From Myxococcales bacterium (lineage in GTDB: Bacteria; Myxococcota_A; UBA9160; UBA4427), in NCBI GenBank assembly GCA_012960035.1, contig DUBZ01000067.1:31325-95324 (forward strand): a DNA stretch of 64,000 nucleotides. The letters run 5' to 3'. Positions 45,166 through 54,348 of the stretch are shown one piece after another (position 1 is the stretch's first letter; every line of letters begins with the position of its first letter). The notes beneath the pieces were generated by a model, which saw only the letters and a list, made by a program, of their open reading frames with translations, made no database searches and was not told the origin of the DNA. The translations under genes and the position numbers were made by a program.

Positions 45166-45441
45166 ATGTCCTGCTCGCCGCGGCCCGTGGCTTCCAACAT
45201 CGCCTCAAACAACCCGGGGCTGCTCTACTCGATGGCACGGCCCATGATCAAGTACCTGTTCCCAAGCGCAGACCGCGCGGCGCGAACCGCCGTGATGCTC
45301 GCGACCGACCCCGAGCTCGCCGATCACAGCGGCGGCTACTACCGCTCGATGAAGCATCGCGCCAAGCCCCTTGAGTTCGACGCGGCGTTTTCGGAGACAC
45401 TCTGGGAAGTCGCTACAAAAGCAACTGCCACGCAGCGGTAG
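45166..45441 (+). pseudogene. C-terminal remnant of an SDR (retinol-dehydrogenase-like)
   Basis: The product from about 45214 onward (LLYSMARPMIKYLFPSADRA, then ARTAVMLATDPELADHSGGYYRSMKH, then ETLWEVATKAT) is the typical last 70 residues of retinol-dehydrogenase-like SDRs. That tail carries the tG-x-Yf and LWexS signatures. The Rossmann part and catalytic YxxxK are absent, and only 50 bases separate it from the divergent intact SDR. The ATG at 45166 has GGAG just before it by chance. It is a remnant, and not derived from the neighbouring SDR, which belongs to a different subgroup. Confidence 0.7.
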
Positions 45442-45488
45442 CAATTCGCAAAACGAACTCGTGATGGAGTGGGCTACTATCCCCCGCC

Positions 45489-47150
45489 ATGTCGTCGAGT
45501 TCATCGAACGCTTGGCTCTTTGGACCGATCCCCGATTTGCTTTTCGGGTCCGGGCTCCTTTACTTCATTGTCTTGGCCGCGGTCACGATGGCAGGGTCGG
45601 CGGATGGCGGGGTGCTGCCCGCCGGGACGACATCAATCCTTATTTTGATGTTTAGCGGTGCCCACTACGGCGGCACTCTTTTGCGGGTCTTCGAGCACGC
45701 AGACCAACGGCGCACGTATCGGATCTTTACACTGCACGCGACGGTGCTGATGATCCTGGTTCTGCTGGGCGCCCTCTATTCACCCACCGCGGGTTCGCTC
45801 CTCATTACGATCTATCTAACCTGGAGCCCGTGGCATTACACCGGGCAGAACTACGGCATCGCGGTGATGTTCCTTCGTCGCCGCGGCGTTGAGATCAGTC
45901 CCGCCGCCAAGAACTGGCTCTACGCATCATTCGTCCTTTCTTATCTGTCCGTGTTTGTAAATTTTCACTTCGAAGGTGGGATCGGCCAATCAGATCCACT
46001 TGGGTACTCAGCCGACGCTTCGAGTGGGTTCCAATTTGTCTCACTTGCCCTGCCCGGTGTCATTCGGACCGTGTTGCTCTCGATTGTCGGCCTCGCCTAC
46101 CTGGTTGCGATCGGGATGTCGCTATTTTTGCTGGTTCGCGCAAGCAACCTTAAAGCGGTCGCGCCCGCGGGCATGGTGATGTTGACCCAGTCCGCCTGGT
46201 TCGCCATTCCTCACCTCACGAACTTTGCAGCGATCGACACTCACATCCCGGCGCTAACTCTCAAGGGTGCAGGCAACTTCGAAGCCTATTTTGTCTGGGC
46301 CGCGTTTGGCCATGCGATTCAGTACTTGTGGATCACCGCCTACTACGCAAAAAAGGATCCGCGATGGTCGGGCATGCCAATCTACTTCGTCAAAGCCTTC
46401 GTCTTCGGCAATGCGATCTGGGCGGCCCCGCTGATCCTCATGGGTCCGGACACCCTTGGCCGCCCCGACTACGACGGAGGCCTCGCGCTCTGCGTCGCCG
46501 CCGCAGTCAACATTCATCACTTTATTGTCGACGGTGCGATTTGGAAGCTTCGCAATCCAAAGATCGCCGCCGTGTTGTTGCGTAACGTTGAAGCAGTCGC
46601 GCAGGATGCGCTTGCGATGTCCCGCTCTCGATGGATGCGTAGAACCGCGTGGAGCTTTGGCGGTCTGTTCGCACTTACTGCGGTCTTGTCCCTGATCGAA
46701 CTCGAAAAGCGCTTGCCAACGGCGATGCAGAACCGGGACTACCAAGAGGTCGAAGCGATCCTCGATCGCGCGGCTCTCTATGGTCGCGATTCAAGTCAAT
46801 ACCGCACGATGCTGGGCAACCAGTTGATCAAGGAGCACTTGCCCTCTACGGCCCTCCCGCACTTTTGGCGAAGCCTGACCCTTCACCCCCAACCCGACGG
46901 GTTCTTGCAGGTGGGTGTGTTGAACGAAAAACTACGAGGCACCGAATTTGCGCTGTTTGCGTGGAAGAGGGGGCTTGAACGCTTCCCAAACGATCTTGGA
47001 CTCAATCAGCGGCTCGGTCTATCGCTCGTCAAACTCCGGCGAATGAATCAAGCTCGCCCGTATCTCGAGCGCACCCTTGAACTCGACCCCGACAATGCCG
47101 CGGTGCGAAGAGCCCTCGACGAGATCCACGCCCAGGCGAAGGGCGCATAG
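45489..47150 (+). CDS. Multi-pass membrane protein with conserved-looking His motifs and TPR tail
   Basis: This 553-residue protein has about 10 hydrophobic segments up to residue 400. His-containing motifs lie at or near helix ends: FSGAHYGGTLLRVFEHAD, WSPWHYTGQNYGIA, IPHLTNFAAIDTH, FGHAIQYLWITAYYAKK and VNIHHFIVDGAIWKLR. Such distributed His residues recall membrane di-iron enzymes (desaturases, hydroxylases) or Brp/Blh-type carotenoid oxygenases. I cannot assign a family. From about residue 430 it turns soluble with TPR-like helices (DAALYGRDSSQYRTMLGNQL and RMNQARPYLERTLELDPDN). It is convergent with the TMTC-like gene at 47213, with only 62 bases between them. Confidence 0.72.
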   Translation: MSSSSSNAWLFGPIPDLLFGSGLLYFIVLAAVTMAGSADGGVLPAGTTSILILMFSGAHYGGTLLRVFEHADQRRTYRIFTLHATVLMILVLLGALYSPTAGSLLITIYLTWSPWHYTGQNYGIAVMFLRRRGVEISPAAKNWLYASFVLSYLSVFVNFHFEGGIGQSDPLGYSADASSGFQFVSLALPGVIRTVLLSIVGLAYLVAIGMSLFLLVRASNLKAVAPAGMVMLTQSAWFAIPHLTNFAAIDTHIPALTLKGAGNFEAYFVWAAFGHAIQYLWITAYYAKKDPRWSGMPIYFVKAFVFGNAIWAAPLILMGPDTLGRPDYDGGLALCVAAAVNIHHFIVDGAIWKLRNPKIAAVLLRNVEAVAQDALAMSRSRWMRRTAWSFGGLFALTAVLSLIELEKRLPTAMQNRDYQEVEAILDRAALYGRDSSQYRTMLGNQLIKEHLPSTALPHFWRSLTLHPQPDGFLQVGVLNEKLRGTEFALFAWKRGLERFPNDLGLNQRLGLSLVKLRRMNQARPYLERTLELDPDNAAVRRALDEIHAQAKGA

Positions 47151-47212
47151 AACGACCCCGAACACGTAATTCGACAGACAACACCCATCGCGAACCCGCC
47201 TTACGAGATCGG

Positions 47213-48778
47213 CTACTGGCCCTTCATAAGTCGTCGCAACAGCGCCAGGTTTTGGAGCGCAAGCTCGTTATGTGGATCAACCTCAAGCGCCTGTTCGTAG
47301 TAGCGGCTTGATCCGTTGTAGTCGCCCTGCTGAGCCAACACGACGCCCAAGTTGATATAAACCTCAGGGAAGCCCGGGTGTGCTTTGATCGCGGCTTCGA
47401 AGTGCTGGCGTGCTTTGTTGTACGAGCCCGCTTCGGCGTAAGCCGTCCCCAAGTTGTAGTACGGCGTATAGAGCCCATTGTGAAGTGGCAACCTCGGCTG
47501 ATTCGGCGCATTTCCTTGGCCTATTACCGAAGGGTAGAGTTCGTCGGTCGACATCAGCGAGTGCGTGAACACGGTGATCGAGTTCTCAAACTTCGCCGCA
47601 TAAGATCGCGCCTGGACGCCAAAGATCACAACGACCAAGCCCGCGACCGCGGCCCCGACCCGCATGCCGCGTTGCGACCCCGCAAGCAGATCAGCGATGC
47701 CCCACACCACGGCGATGGAAAGGCCCACGTAAGGCACGTAGGTATACCGATCCGCCAGCGACTGGGAGCCAACTTGCACGAGCCCCACCACGGGCACCAG
47801 AGAACCTACAAACCAGAACCATCCAACAGCGAGATACGGCTGCTGCTTCCGTCGCAAGACAACCGCAAGGGAGATCGCAATCAGTAGCAGCCCACTCCCG
47901 CACACATAGAGCAGAGGCCACCCGCCTGGATGCGGGTAGTAAATCGCGAGATCGATTGGCACGAATGCCTTCGCGGTGTAGCGGCTATAGGAAACAAGCG
48001 CGTTCTCGATGCGTTGACCCGCAGAAAGAACCGAACCTGCCTTCATGGCTCCACCCGTCGCCTGAGCCACCACGGTCACGACGATCGACGCGATGGTGAG
48101 CCCAAACAACGCCGCCTTTTCTTTCAACAGGAAAGGCAACTGCGCTCTTGCCTCGTTCCAATCCACAGAAAGCCGATTTAAAGGCCAGACGTCGAACAGC
48201 AACAATACGAAGGGCAGCGTAATAAGCATGGGCTTCGACATCAGCCCAAGGGCGTACCAAAGGGTGACGAGGGCCATCGCCTTTGCGTTGGGTGCCGCGC
48301 AGTAGCGGAGGTACTGGCCGAGCGTCAGCAACAGAAAGAACGTGCTCAGTACGTCTTTGCGTTCGGAAACCCACGCGACCGATTCAACGTGCGCGGGATG
48401 CAGGGCAAATATTCCCGCGGTGATGGCGGCGAGCCAATGGCGACTCGTGGCGTTCGCGAGGATCCAAAACAACATCACCGTATTGGCGGTGTGAAGCAGA
48501 ACGTTGGTGGCGTGATGTCCGCTTGGCGTCATCCCGAACAACGAGACATCGAGCATATGTGACATCCATGTCATCGGATGCCAATTGAACGAAGCGAATT
48601 CGATAAACGACCGCACGACCCCGTCGACGGTCAACCCACCCAGCACCATCGAATTTGCGGTGACATACTGGTCGTCGTCCAGGTTGATGAAGCCATGCCC
48701 CAATACCTGCCCGTAAGTTACGAGCACGGCGACACCCAGCAGCGCACTAACACCAATCATTTGCTGAGTACGGGACAT
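47213..48778 (-). CDS. TMTC-like GT-C membrane glycosyltransferase with TPR tail
   Basis: This 521-residue protein starts with a helix and then HGFINLDDDQYVTANSMVL, with the acidic catalytic cluster D34-D36. FNWHPMTWMSHMLDVSLFGM follows, then LHPAHVESVAWVSERKDVLSTFF, the most conserved motif of the group, and LGLMSKPMLITLPFVLLLFDVWPL. The membrane part ends near 400, and about two to three TPRs follow (YTPYYNLGTAYAEAGSYNKA, PEVYINLGVVLAQQGDYNG). It is a close paralogue in design of the 33503-35191 gene. It probably glycosylates exported proteins from a polyprenyl-linked sugar. No ribosome site is clear before the ATG. Confidence 0.88.
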   Translation of the reverse strand: MSRTQQMIGVSALLGVAVLVTYGQVLGHGFINLDDDQYVTANSMVLGGLTVDGVVRSFIEFASFNWHPMTWMSHMLDVSLFGMTPSGHHATNVLLHTANTVMLFWILANATSRHWLAAITAGIFALHPAHVESVAWVSERKDVLSTFFLLLTLGQYLRYCAAPNAKAMALVTLWYALGLMSKPMLITLPFVLLLFDVWPLNRLSVDWNEARAQLPFLLKEKAALFGLTIASIVVTVVAQATGGAMKAGSVLSAGQRIENALVSYSRYTAKAFVPIDLAIYYPHPGGWPLLYVCGSGLLLIAISLAVVLRRKQQPYLAVGWFWFVGSLVPVVGLVQVGSQSLADRYTYVPYVGLSIAVVWGIADLLAGSQRGMRVGAAVAGLVVVIFGVQARSYAAKFENSITVFTHSLMSTDELYPSVIGQGNAPNQPRLPLHNGLYTPYYNLGTAYAEAGSYNKARQHFEAAIKAHPGFPEVYINLGVVLAQQGDYNGSSRYYEQALEVDPHNELALQNLALLRRLMKGQ

Positions 48779-48960
48779 GAATCGCTTGCGGCGCTCCGCT
48801 ATAAATTAAGTGGCTTAGAGAGTGAGCCGTTTCGATATTTTTTGCAATTCGGGTCGATCGAGCGGCTCGTCGATTCATACACCGCGCGATCTATCAACCG
48901 CCATTCATGCAGCCAAGCAAGCCGCCGTCCGTGCCTCCGACGCACGCTCCCAACAACTGA

Positions 48961-50688
48961 GTGTTCGGCCGATCGTGCCGCAACGAGTCGCAAAGACCGG
49001 AGAATTTCCTGCGACAGAGCAGCACCGCAACTAACGCGTTCGGCAGACGTCCAAGTCGGCTCCAGCGACTACGGCGTTACACCAACGCATACATCTCGCG
49101 CTGGCTGCTTGGGGCAACTCTTTGCATGGCCGCGTTGCTTCGATTTCGGCTTCTTTCGGTTCCCTTTGAGCGCGATGAAGGCGAATACGCCTACGCGGGC
49201 CAGCTGATCCTGCAGGGCATCGTCCCTTACGACCTTGCATACACGATGAAGCTCCCGGGCGTGTCGGGCATCTACGCGATGATGATGCTTGTCCTTGGGC
49301 AAACCCACGAAAGCATTCACCTCGGGTTGTTGATCGTCAATGCGATCACCATCGTGCTTGTGTTCGCATTGGGAAAGAAGCTGATCGGGCCTCTGGCTGG
49401 CGTCGCGGGCGCGGCGTTCTTCGCCGTCGCTTCTACCTTGTCCTCGGTACAAGGGCTGTGGGCGAACACCGAACACTTCGTCCTTCCCTTTGCCCTCGCC
49501 GGCATCCTCACGTATTTGCGGTGGCGATCAGATCAACGCAATCGCTTCCTCGTCCTCGCCGGTGTGTTTCTTGGCACCGCGATTCTCATGAAGCAACACG
49601 GCACCGCGTTCTTTGCCTTTGTCTTTGTGTGCCTTGCTTGGGAATTATTTGTGAGCCGCACTGGGCACTGGCATCCCGCGGTTCGACCGATCGCGAGCCT
49701 TGTGGGAGGCGCCGTCCTACCCATCGCGATCACGGCTCTCGTCGTGCTCGCGCTCGGGAACTTCGACAAGTTCATTTTCTGGACGACCGAATACGCGACG
49801 ACGTACGCGTCGGGGAATGGACTCGAGCGCGGTTGGTTCAACTTCGCGCGCAAGGCCAGCCCGCTTTGGCACGAAGCGCGCGCCATCTGCCTCATGGCAG
49901 CGATCGCACCAATTTGTCTCGACTGGTCTCACCGCGGACGTACGCGCTCGACGATGCTTTGCTTGTTCGCTCTATTCTCGATCCTCGCGATTTGTCCCGG
50001 CCTGTTCTTTCGCCCCCACTACTTCATCATGTTGCTGCCGGCTGTGGGGCTTTTGGCAGGAGCGAGCCTTGATCGCTGCTATCGCCTCCTGGTCGAGTCG
50101 CGACAAAACGCTCTATTCCGCTCCGTGCCTGCGCTCGTCGCCATCGCCATCGTCGCCATAACGTTGTTGGTAAATCAGGACTACCTCATTCACGCCTCCC
50201 CCGAACAAGTCGTTCGCAAGACATATGGCCTGAATCCATTTTCGGAAGCCCTGGCAATCGGGACCTGGCTAAAAGAAAACACAGAAGAAGACGAAACGAT
50301 CGCCGTCCTGGGTTCTGAGCCGCAAATCTACTTCTACGCGAAACGAAAATCGGCAACCGGGTACATCTACACGTACCCGTTGATGGAAGATCAGCCGATG
50401 GCCAAAACGATGCAGGAGGAAATGGCTAGGGAAATTGAGACCGCCGCACCGAGGTATGTCGTATGGGTCCACGACGTCAACTCGTGGGCGCCGACCAAGA
50501 AATCTGTCACCCACATTTTCGATTGGTTCAACGAATTTCAGGCCAACTACCGCGTGGTCGGTTGGAGCGAGGCGCGCCCCAAGGGCTCCCACGTCTATTG
50601 GGGGTCACCGACGACGTGGCCACCAACAAGTGCGTCCTGGATCGGTGTATACGAGCGCCTCGATGCACCGCGCCAGAACCGGCGATGA
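48961..50688 (+). CDS. GT39-like membrane glycosyltransferase
   Basis: This protein of up to 575 residues has the GT39 pattern. FERDEGEYAYAGQLILQGIVPYDLAYTMKLPG gives the catalytic D-E pair and the GxxPY-x-KxPG loop, and about 10 membrane segments follow, including TAILMKQHGTAFF. A soluble C-terminal end carries ETIAVLGSEPQIYFYAKRKSA, which is common in this group. The listed GTG start has no ribosome site, and the first 45 residues are polar and Arg-rich, so the true start may lie further in (for example near 49080). It overlaps the following glycosyltransferase by 26 bases, indicating an operon of two. Confidence 0.82.
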   Translation: MFGRSCRNESQRPENFLRQSSTATNAFGRRPSRLQRLRRYTNAYISRWLLGATLCMAALLRFRLLSVPFERDEGEYAYAGQLILQGIVPYDLAYTMKLPGVSGIYAMMMLVLGQTHESIHLGLLIVNAITIVLVFALGKKLIGPLAGVAGAAFFAVASTLSSVQGLWANTEHFVLPFALAGILTYLRWRSDQRNRFLVLAGVFLGTAILMKQHGTAFFAFVFVCLAWELFVSRTGHWHPAVRPIASLVGGAVLPIAITALVVLALGNFDKFIFWTTEYATTYASGNGLERGWFNFARKASPLWHEARAICLMAAIAPICLDWSHRGRTRSTMLCLFALFSILAICPGLFFRPHYFIMLLPAVGLLAGASLDRCYRLLVESRQNALFRSVPALVAIAIVAITLLVNQDYLIHASPEQVVRKTYGLNPFSEALAIGTWLKENTEEDETIAVLGSEPQIYFYAKRKSATGYIYTYPLMEDQPMAKTMQEEMAREIETAAPRYVVWVHDVNSWAPTKKSVTHIFDWFNEFQANYRVVGWSEARPKGSHVYWGSPTTWPPTSASWIGVYERLDAPRQNRR

Positions 50689-52372
50689 GGGCGCCTCGTT
50701 GAATCGAATCGGCCCAAACATCGCACTCGCCATGGCAGCCGCGCTATTCGCCACGATGGTGCTCACTCACCTTTCCTACCCGTTGATCTGGGAAGATGAG
50801 AGTGACTCGGTCATGTTCGGCCAACGGATCCTTCGTTTTGGCTACCCGAAGATTCACGACGAAAAAAACACCCTCTACGGCTTGAAGGACAAGCTCGAAA
50901 TTGGAGTCGCCCCGGAGACAGACGCCTACACGGAGGCCCCCCTCTGGGTCAACTACTACGTCGGCGCCATCGGTGTCGCTTTGGCCGAGCAGGTCGACGA
51001 CGTTTATGAAAAGACATTTCGAGTGCGCTTGCCCTACACCCTGATCGGATTTGCGGGTTTGATATTGCTCTTCGTCGCCGTCGCTCCAGCAATGGGCGCG
51101 TCGCGGGGTGCCAAACAACGCGCGGCTTTCACCTATCTATTCATGCTGTGCGTTTCGATTTCGCTGATCTTGCATCTACGAGAGGCGCGCTACTACCCGA
51201 TCGTCCTGCTGCAATACGGCGCGCTCGTCTACGCGTTCGTCCGACACCACTTCTATGAAGAACTCTCCTTTGGCCGCTACGTGGCGATCTCCTTCGTTTC
51301 CCTATTCCTGCTCTTCAACACCTTTTATCCGGCGTTTGGCGTCTGGTGTGTCGCGACGAGCATTTTCCTCGGGTTGAGAGCACTTCAGCGAAACGAACCC
51401 TTTGCGTCAAAGGTCGCCAGCCTCCTCCGCACCAATGCTCCGGTCTTCATCGCAACAGCCACAGTACTCCCACTCCTGCTTTATTTCGACTTTGCCGTAC
51501 AGGCAGATCGCTGGTTCGATCAGTTCGGAAGTTCAGTCGCGGCCTACGGGTACAACCTTTGGATTGTGCTGTTCAACATGTTGCGATTCGAATTCTTGGT
51601 GCCGGCGCTAGTTCTAAAGGCGGCACTTGTCGTTCTGAAATTTTCCCATCCAACTTCGCGAACAGATCTCCTCGCCGGAGTCTCGACTTCCAATTTCTTG
51701 GCAACTCTCCTGGTTTGCTATTGGCTCGTTGTTTCGCGAAGCCCGTTCATCTTCGAGCGCTACTTCCTCACCATGGGCCCCTTAATCACGATCATGGTTT
51801 TGATTGATGGACACATCCTTTACGAACGCCTGTGTGGCCTCGGCGGTAAGATCGAAAAACTCGGTCTGCGATCCGGCGCGGCTCTCGCTCTCATTCTGGC
51901 TGCCGCCGTGCTTTTCGTTCGCGCACCCGAAATCGAGGGGCGCGTCTATGAAATGCGCCATCAGTACAAGGGCCCCGTCGACTACTTCGTTCCGTATATC
52001 TTGGAGAAGTATGAACATCCCGAAGATCTCGTCGTGGCAACCAACTACGCCGAGCCGGTTTCGATGTTCTACCTCGGCAGTCACGTGACGGTTGGGTTTT
52101 ACGGGACCGACCTCGACCGGGACCTCACGATCCAGCCCGACATCATTGTCCCCCGACCGTGGAAGCGTAACCTTGAGGCGCTCGAAATCCTCGCCGCCGG
52201 TGCAACCTACGAGATCAAGTCGTTCGAAGTCAAAAACCAGATGACGAACAACACACCGGCCCTATCTCCGTACTCGTCCGAAGGCCTCAAGCATCGCTAC
52301 AAAACGGTGCTTGCCACCACTGCACGCGAGCGACTCAACATCTTCGAACTCGTGCCGAGAAGAGCCCGTTAG
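50663..52372 (+). CDS. GT-C-type membrane glycosyltransferase
   Basis: This 569-residue protein has an N-terminal helix (IALAMAAALFATMVLTHL) followed by LIWEDESDSVMFGQRILRFGYP, an acidic loop like that of GT39 enzymes. About ten more helices follow. The soluble C-terminal part has HPEDLVVATNYAEPVSMFYLG, parallel to the equivalent region of the gene upstream. I start it at the ATG at 50663, inside the end of the previous gene; the longer open frame lacks any coding pattern. The paired operon suggests the two act on the same glycan or in sequence. The substrate is unknown. Confidence 0.78.
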   Translation: MHRARTGDEGASLNRIGPNIALAMAAALFATMVLTHLSYPLIWEDESDSVMFGQRILRFGYPKIHDEKNTLYGLKDKLEIGVAPETDAYTEAPLWVNYYVGAIGVALAEQVDDVYEKTFRVRLPYTLIGFAGLILLFVAVAPAMGASRGAKQRAAFTYLFMLCVSISLILHLREARYYPIVLLQYGALVYAFVRHHFYEELSFGRYVAISFVSLFLLFNTFYPAFGVWCVATSIFLGLRALQRNEPFASKVASLLRTNAPVFIATATVLPLLLYFDFAVQADRWFDQFGSSVAAYGYNLWIVLFNMLRFEFLVPALVLKAALVVLKFSHPTSRTDLLAGVSTSNFLATLLVCYWLVVSRSPFIFERYFLTMGPLITIMVLIDGHILYERLCGLGGKIEKLGLRSGAALALILAAAVLFVRAPEIEGRVYEMRHQYKGPVDYFVPYILEKYEHPEDLVVATNYAEPVSMFYLGSHVTVGFYGTDLDRDLTIQPDIIVPRPWKRNLEALEILAAGATYEIKSFEVKNQMTNNTPALSPYSSEGLKHRYKTVLATTARERLNIFELVPRRAR

Positions 52373-52419
52373 TTCGACGCTGCCTCGTGATTCTGCTCCA
52401 AAGCACGGATAGCGAGCGC

Positions 52420-53865
52420 TTAGTAATAGAGCCGAAGCTGCATGGCCGCGTAGTTGAGGAACGCCGCAATCGCAACGAAGCTCCACACCATTGCCGGCCC
52501 CGACACCGCACGGATCCGCGACAAGCCCGGGGCTGCGAGCACGACGACAACGGGAAGTACTGGCAAGTAGAAGCGTCCCCATCCCGACGTCTCCGCGTAC
52601 CACAAGCTCGCAACGTACAGCGCAACCCAGCCCACCAACATCCATTCGCGCGTGCTCGTCTCGCGATCGCGAAGCCACATGAGCACGGCCGTGACTGCGA
52701 ATAGTTGGATCAAACAGAGTACGTGGTAGAGCGCACTAGAATCCAATGTCGCCATGCGGTCAAACTCGTGTGCGTAGAGTTCAAGAGATCCAACGCAGTA
52801 CTGGTATCCGAAGAACACGGCGAGCGGCAGCACGACGAAGAGAAGCGTATCGACAACCAGTCCTCGGATGAATTCGATCCAGGCTCGGGGCTCGGCGTCA
52901 TTTGCCCGCAGCGCAAAGCGGAGCGCACGCCATCCAGGAATAACGGCAAGCGCGGGCAAGAAGGACAGCTTCGTAAACAAACCCGCGATCAGAACCACGC
53001 AGATCGCAAGCACCGGACGAAGCTTGCGCGACGCGCCTTCGTCGAGAGCAAGCGCAGCCAGCGCCGTCACCCAAAACATGACGAAAGCGTCCGTCTGTGG
53101 ATAGACGAACGATCGAACCCAGAACATGTGTGTCGCGAGCAACACAAGTGCCGGGAACCGTACCTTTGCATCGACCCCAGTTCCGGGCATGAGGGACCGA
53201 GCCACAATCACAAGAGTTCCCAACGAGGCCACGGAACACAACGCGCGGTAAGCGGTCTCGGCAGAGAACCCGGTGCCAAAGCTGAACGCACCGGAGAGCA
53301 TCGGAACCAACAAGCTATTGGCGTGATAGTCAGTCCGCGCATAGTCGAGAAGCTTCGCCGATGCGTCGACTTCCCCCGCGAACCACGCCGCGAACATGTC
53401 TGCGTGATCGCAGTAGCCGTCCCAACACTGCATCTCGTAGTAGAGCCATTCGCGGTGAGAGTAGTAGGCGGCGAGCGCGACGACCCCGAACCCGACTGCG
53501 GCAGCGGTGGTAGAACGCAGCGGCCCACTGGGTTCCTCCGCCTCTCGAAAAATCTCTCCGATGCGACGTCGATACACGAGTGCAAGCGCCCACGTCGCAC
53601 TCGCCAGGCTCACAAGAGGCAGGAACCATTGGTAGCCATCCACGCGCGCGAGGTAATACGGAGCGCGCCAGTGGCCTCGATAGTTCCCGGACTCTGCAAC
53701 CAAAACGAAATAGTCGGCCGCAAACGCGTAAGCGACCGAAACCACGGCAAGTGCGCCGGCCAGCCGCCATGCACTTTGGATCCATGTCCGCGCTGCTTCG
53801 TCGTGGTCTTCGGATATCACAGGTGCAGTCGACAATCGTCGGGTGCTCACTTTGAAGGCAGCCAA
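52420..53865 (-). CDS. Multi-pass membrane protein, putative GT-C glycosyltransferase
   Basis: This 481-residue protein has about 12 hydrophobic segments and no signal peptide. The loop after the third helix, YEMQCWDGYCDHADMFAAWFAGE, has several acidic and Cys residues and may be the catalytic loop. The segment HMFWVRSFVYPQTDAFVMFWVTALAALALDEGASRK is reminiscent of other bacterial membrane glycosyltransferases. The identification is weaker than for its neighbours. The TTG start is used because the frame is open only from there; a GTG five codons later is equally possible. It is convergent with the preceding glycosyltransferase pair (47 bases). Confidence 0.62.
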   Translation of the reverse strand: MAAFKVSTRRLSTAPVISEDHDEAARTWIQSAWRLAGALAVVSVAYAFAADYFVLVAESGNYRGHWRAPYYLARVDGYQWFLPLVSLASATWALALVYRRRIGEIFREAEEPSGPLRSTTAAAVGFGVVALAAYYSHREWLYYEMQCWDGYCDHADMFAAWFAGEVDASAKLLDYARTDYHANSLLVPMLSGAFSFGTGFSAETAYRALCSVASLGTLVIVARSLMPGTGVDAKVRFPALVLLATHMFWVRSFVYPQTDAFVMFWVTALAALALDEGASRKLRPVLAICVVLIAGLFTKLSFLPALAVIPGWRALRFALRANDAEPRAWIEFIRGLVVDTLLFVVLPLAVFFGYQYCVGSLELYAHEFDRMATLDSSALYHVLCLIQLFAVTAVLMWLRDRETSTREWMLVGWVALYVASLWYAETSGWGRFYLPVLPVVVVLAAPGLSRIRAVSGPAMVWSFVAIAAFLNYAAMQLRLYY

Positions 53866-54348
53866 TGTTATCGCGGAGCCCTTCGCGTGTGAAGTCGCCT
53901 TCGAGCACCGATCTCAACTTTCGTCGCACGGCAACTGTTATCGTAAGCAGTTCGCATTCTACGTGATCACGAAACAGTCATCGCGACTGATCGTCGAAAG
54001 ACCACCAGCCGGCTCTTGGTCAAAGCGAAAACGTGCAAATCGCCCCCATCAACCTGACGCATTTTCACGTGATGACGCACAATCGCGACGCGCTCGGTAG
54101 CAATTCGATCACAACTCGAAATTCGCGCCCGTGCAGCCCCAAACCAAAGGAATACACTGAGCGCCAATCGTCCGTCTGCGATTCGTTTGCCCCAGATGCC
54201 CCGGTGATTTGCGGCGAACCGGCTCGTTATACTATTGCGCGCCCGAACAAAGACACGGCTTGCCGACGTGCAGACATCCCGCCCGACACGTGAGCGATCG
54301 CCGTGTGCGCACAAACTCTTTGATTCTGACAAATGGAGCACCCTCATC
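53866..54348. other. Intergenic region upstream of cysteine synthase, no supported gene
   Basis: The ORFs here (such as 53967-54350 minus) give Arg/Ser/Val-rich products without motifs or ribosome sites. A TATACT at about 54230 may be a -10 box for the cysteine synthase gene, but no good -35 pairs with it. The start codons of both flanking genes face away from this gap, so promoters for both must lie in it. Confidence 0.45.

Noticed and set aside
52705..53892. Plus-strand ORF of 395 codons antisense to the membrane protein at 52420-53865
   Set aside because: Its product is rich in Arg, His, Gln and Glu with no domain, while the opposite strand encodes a consistent polytopic membrane protein.
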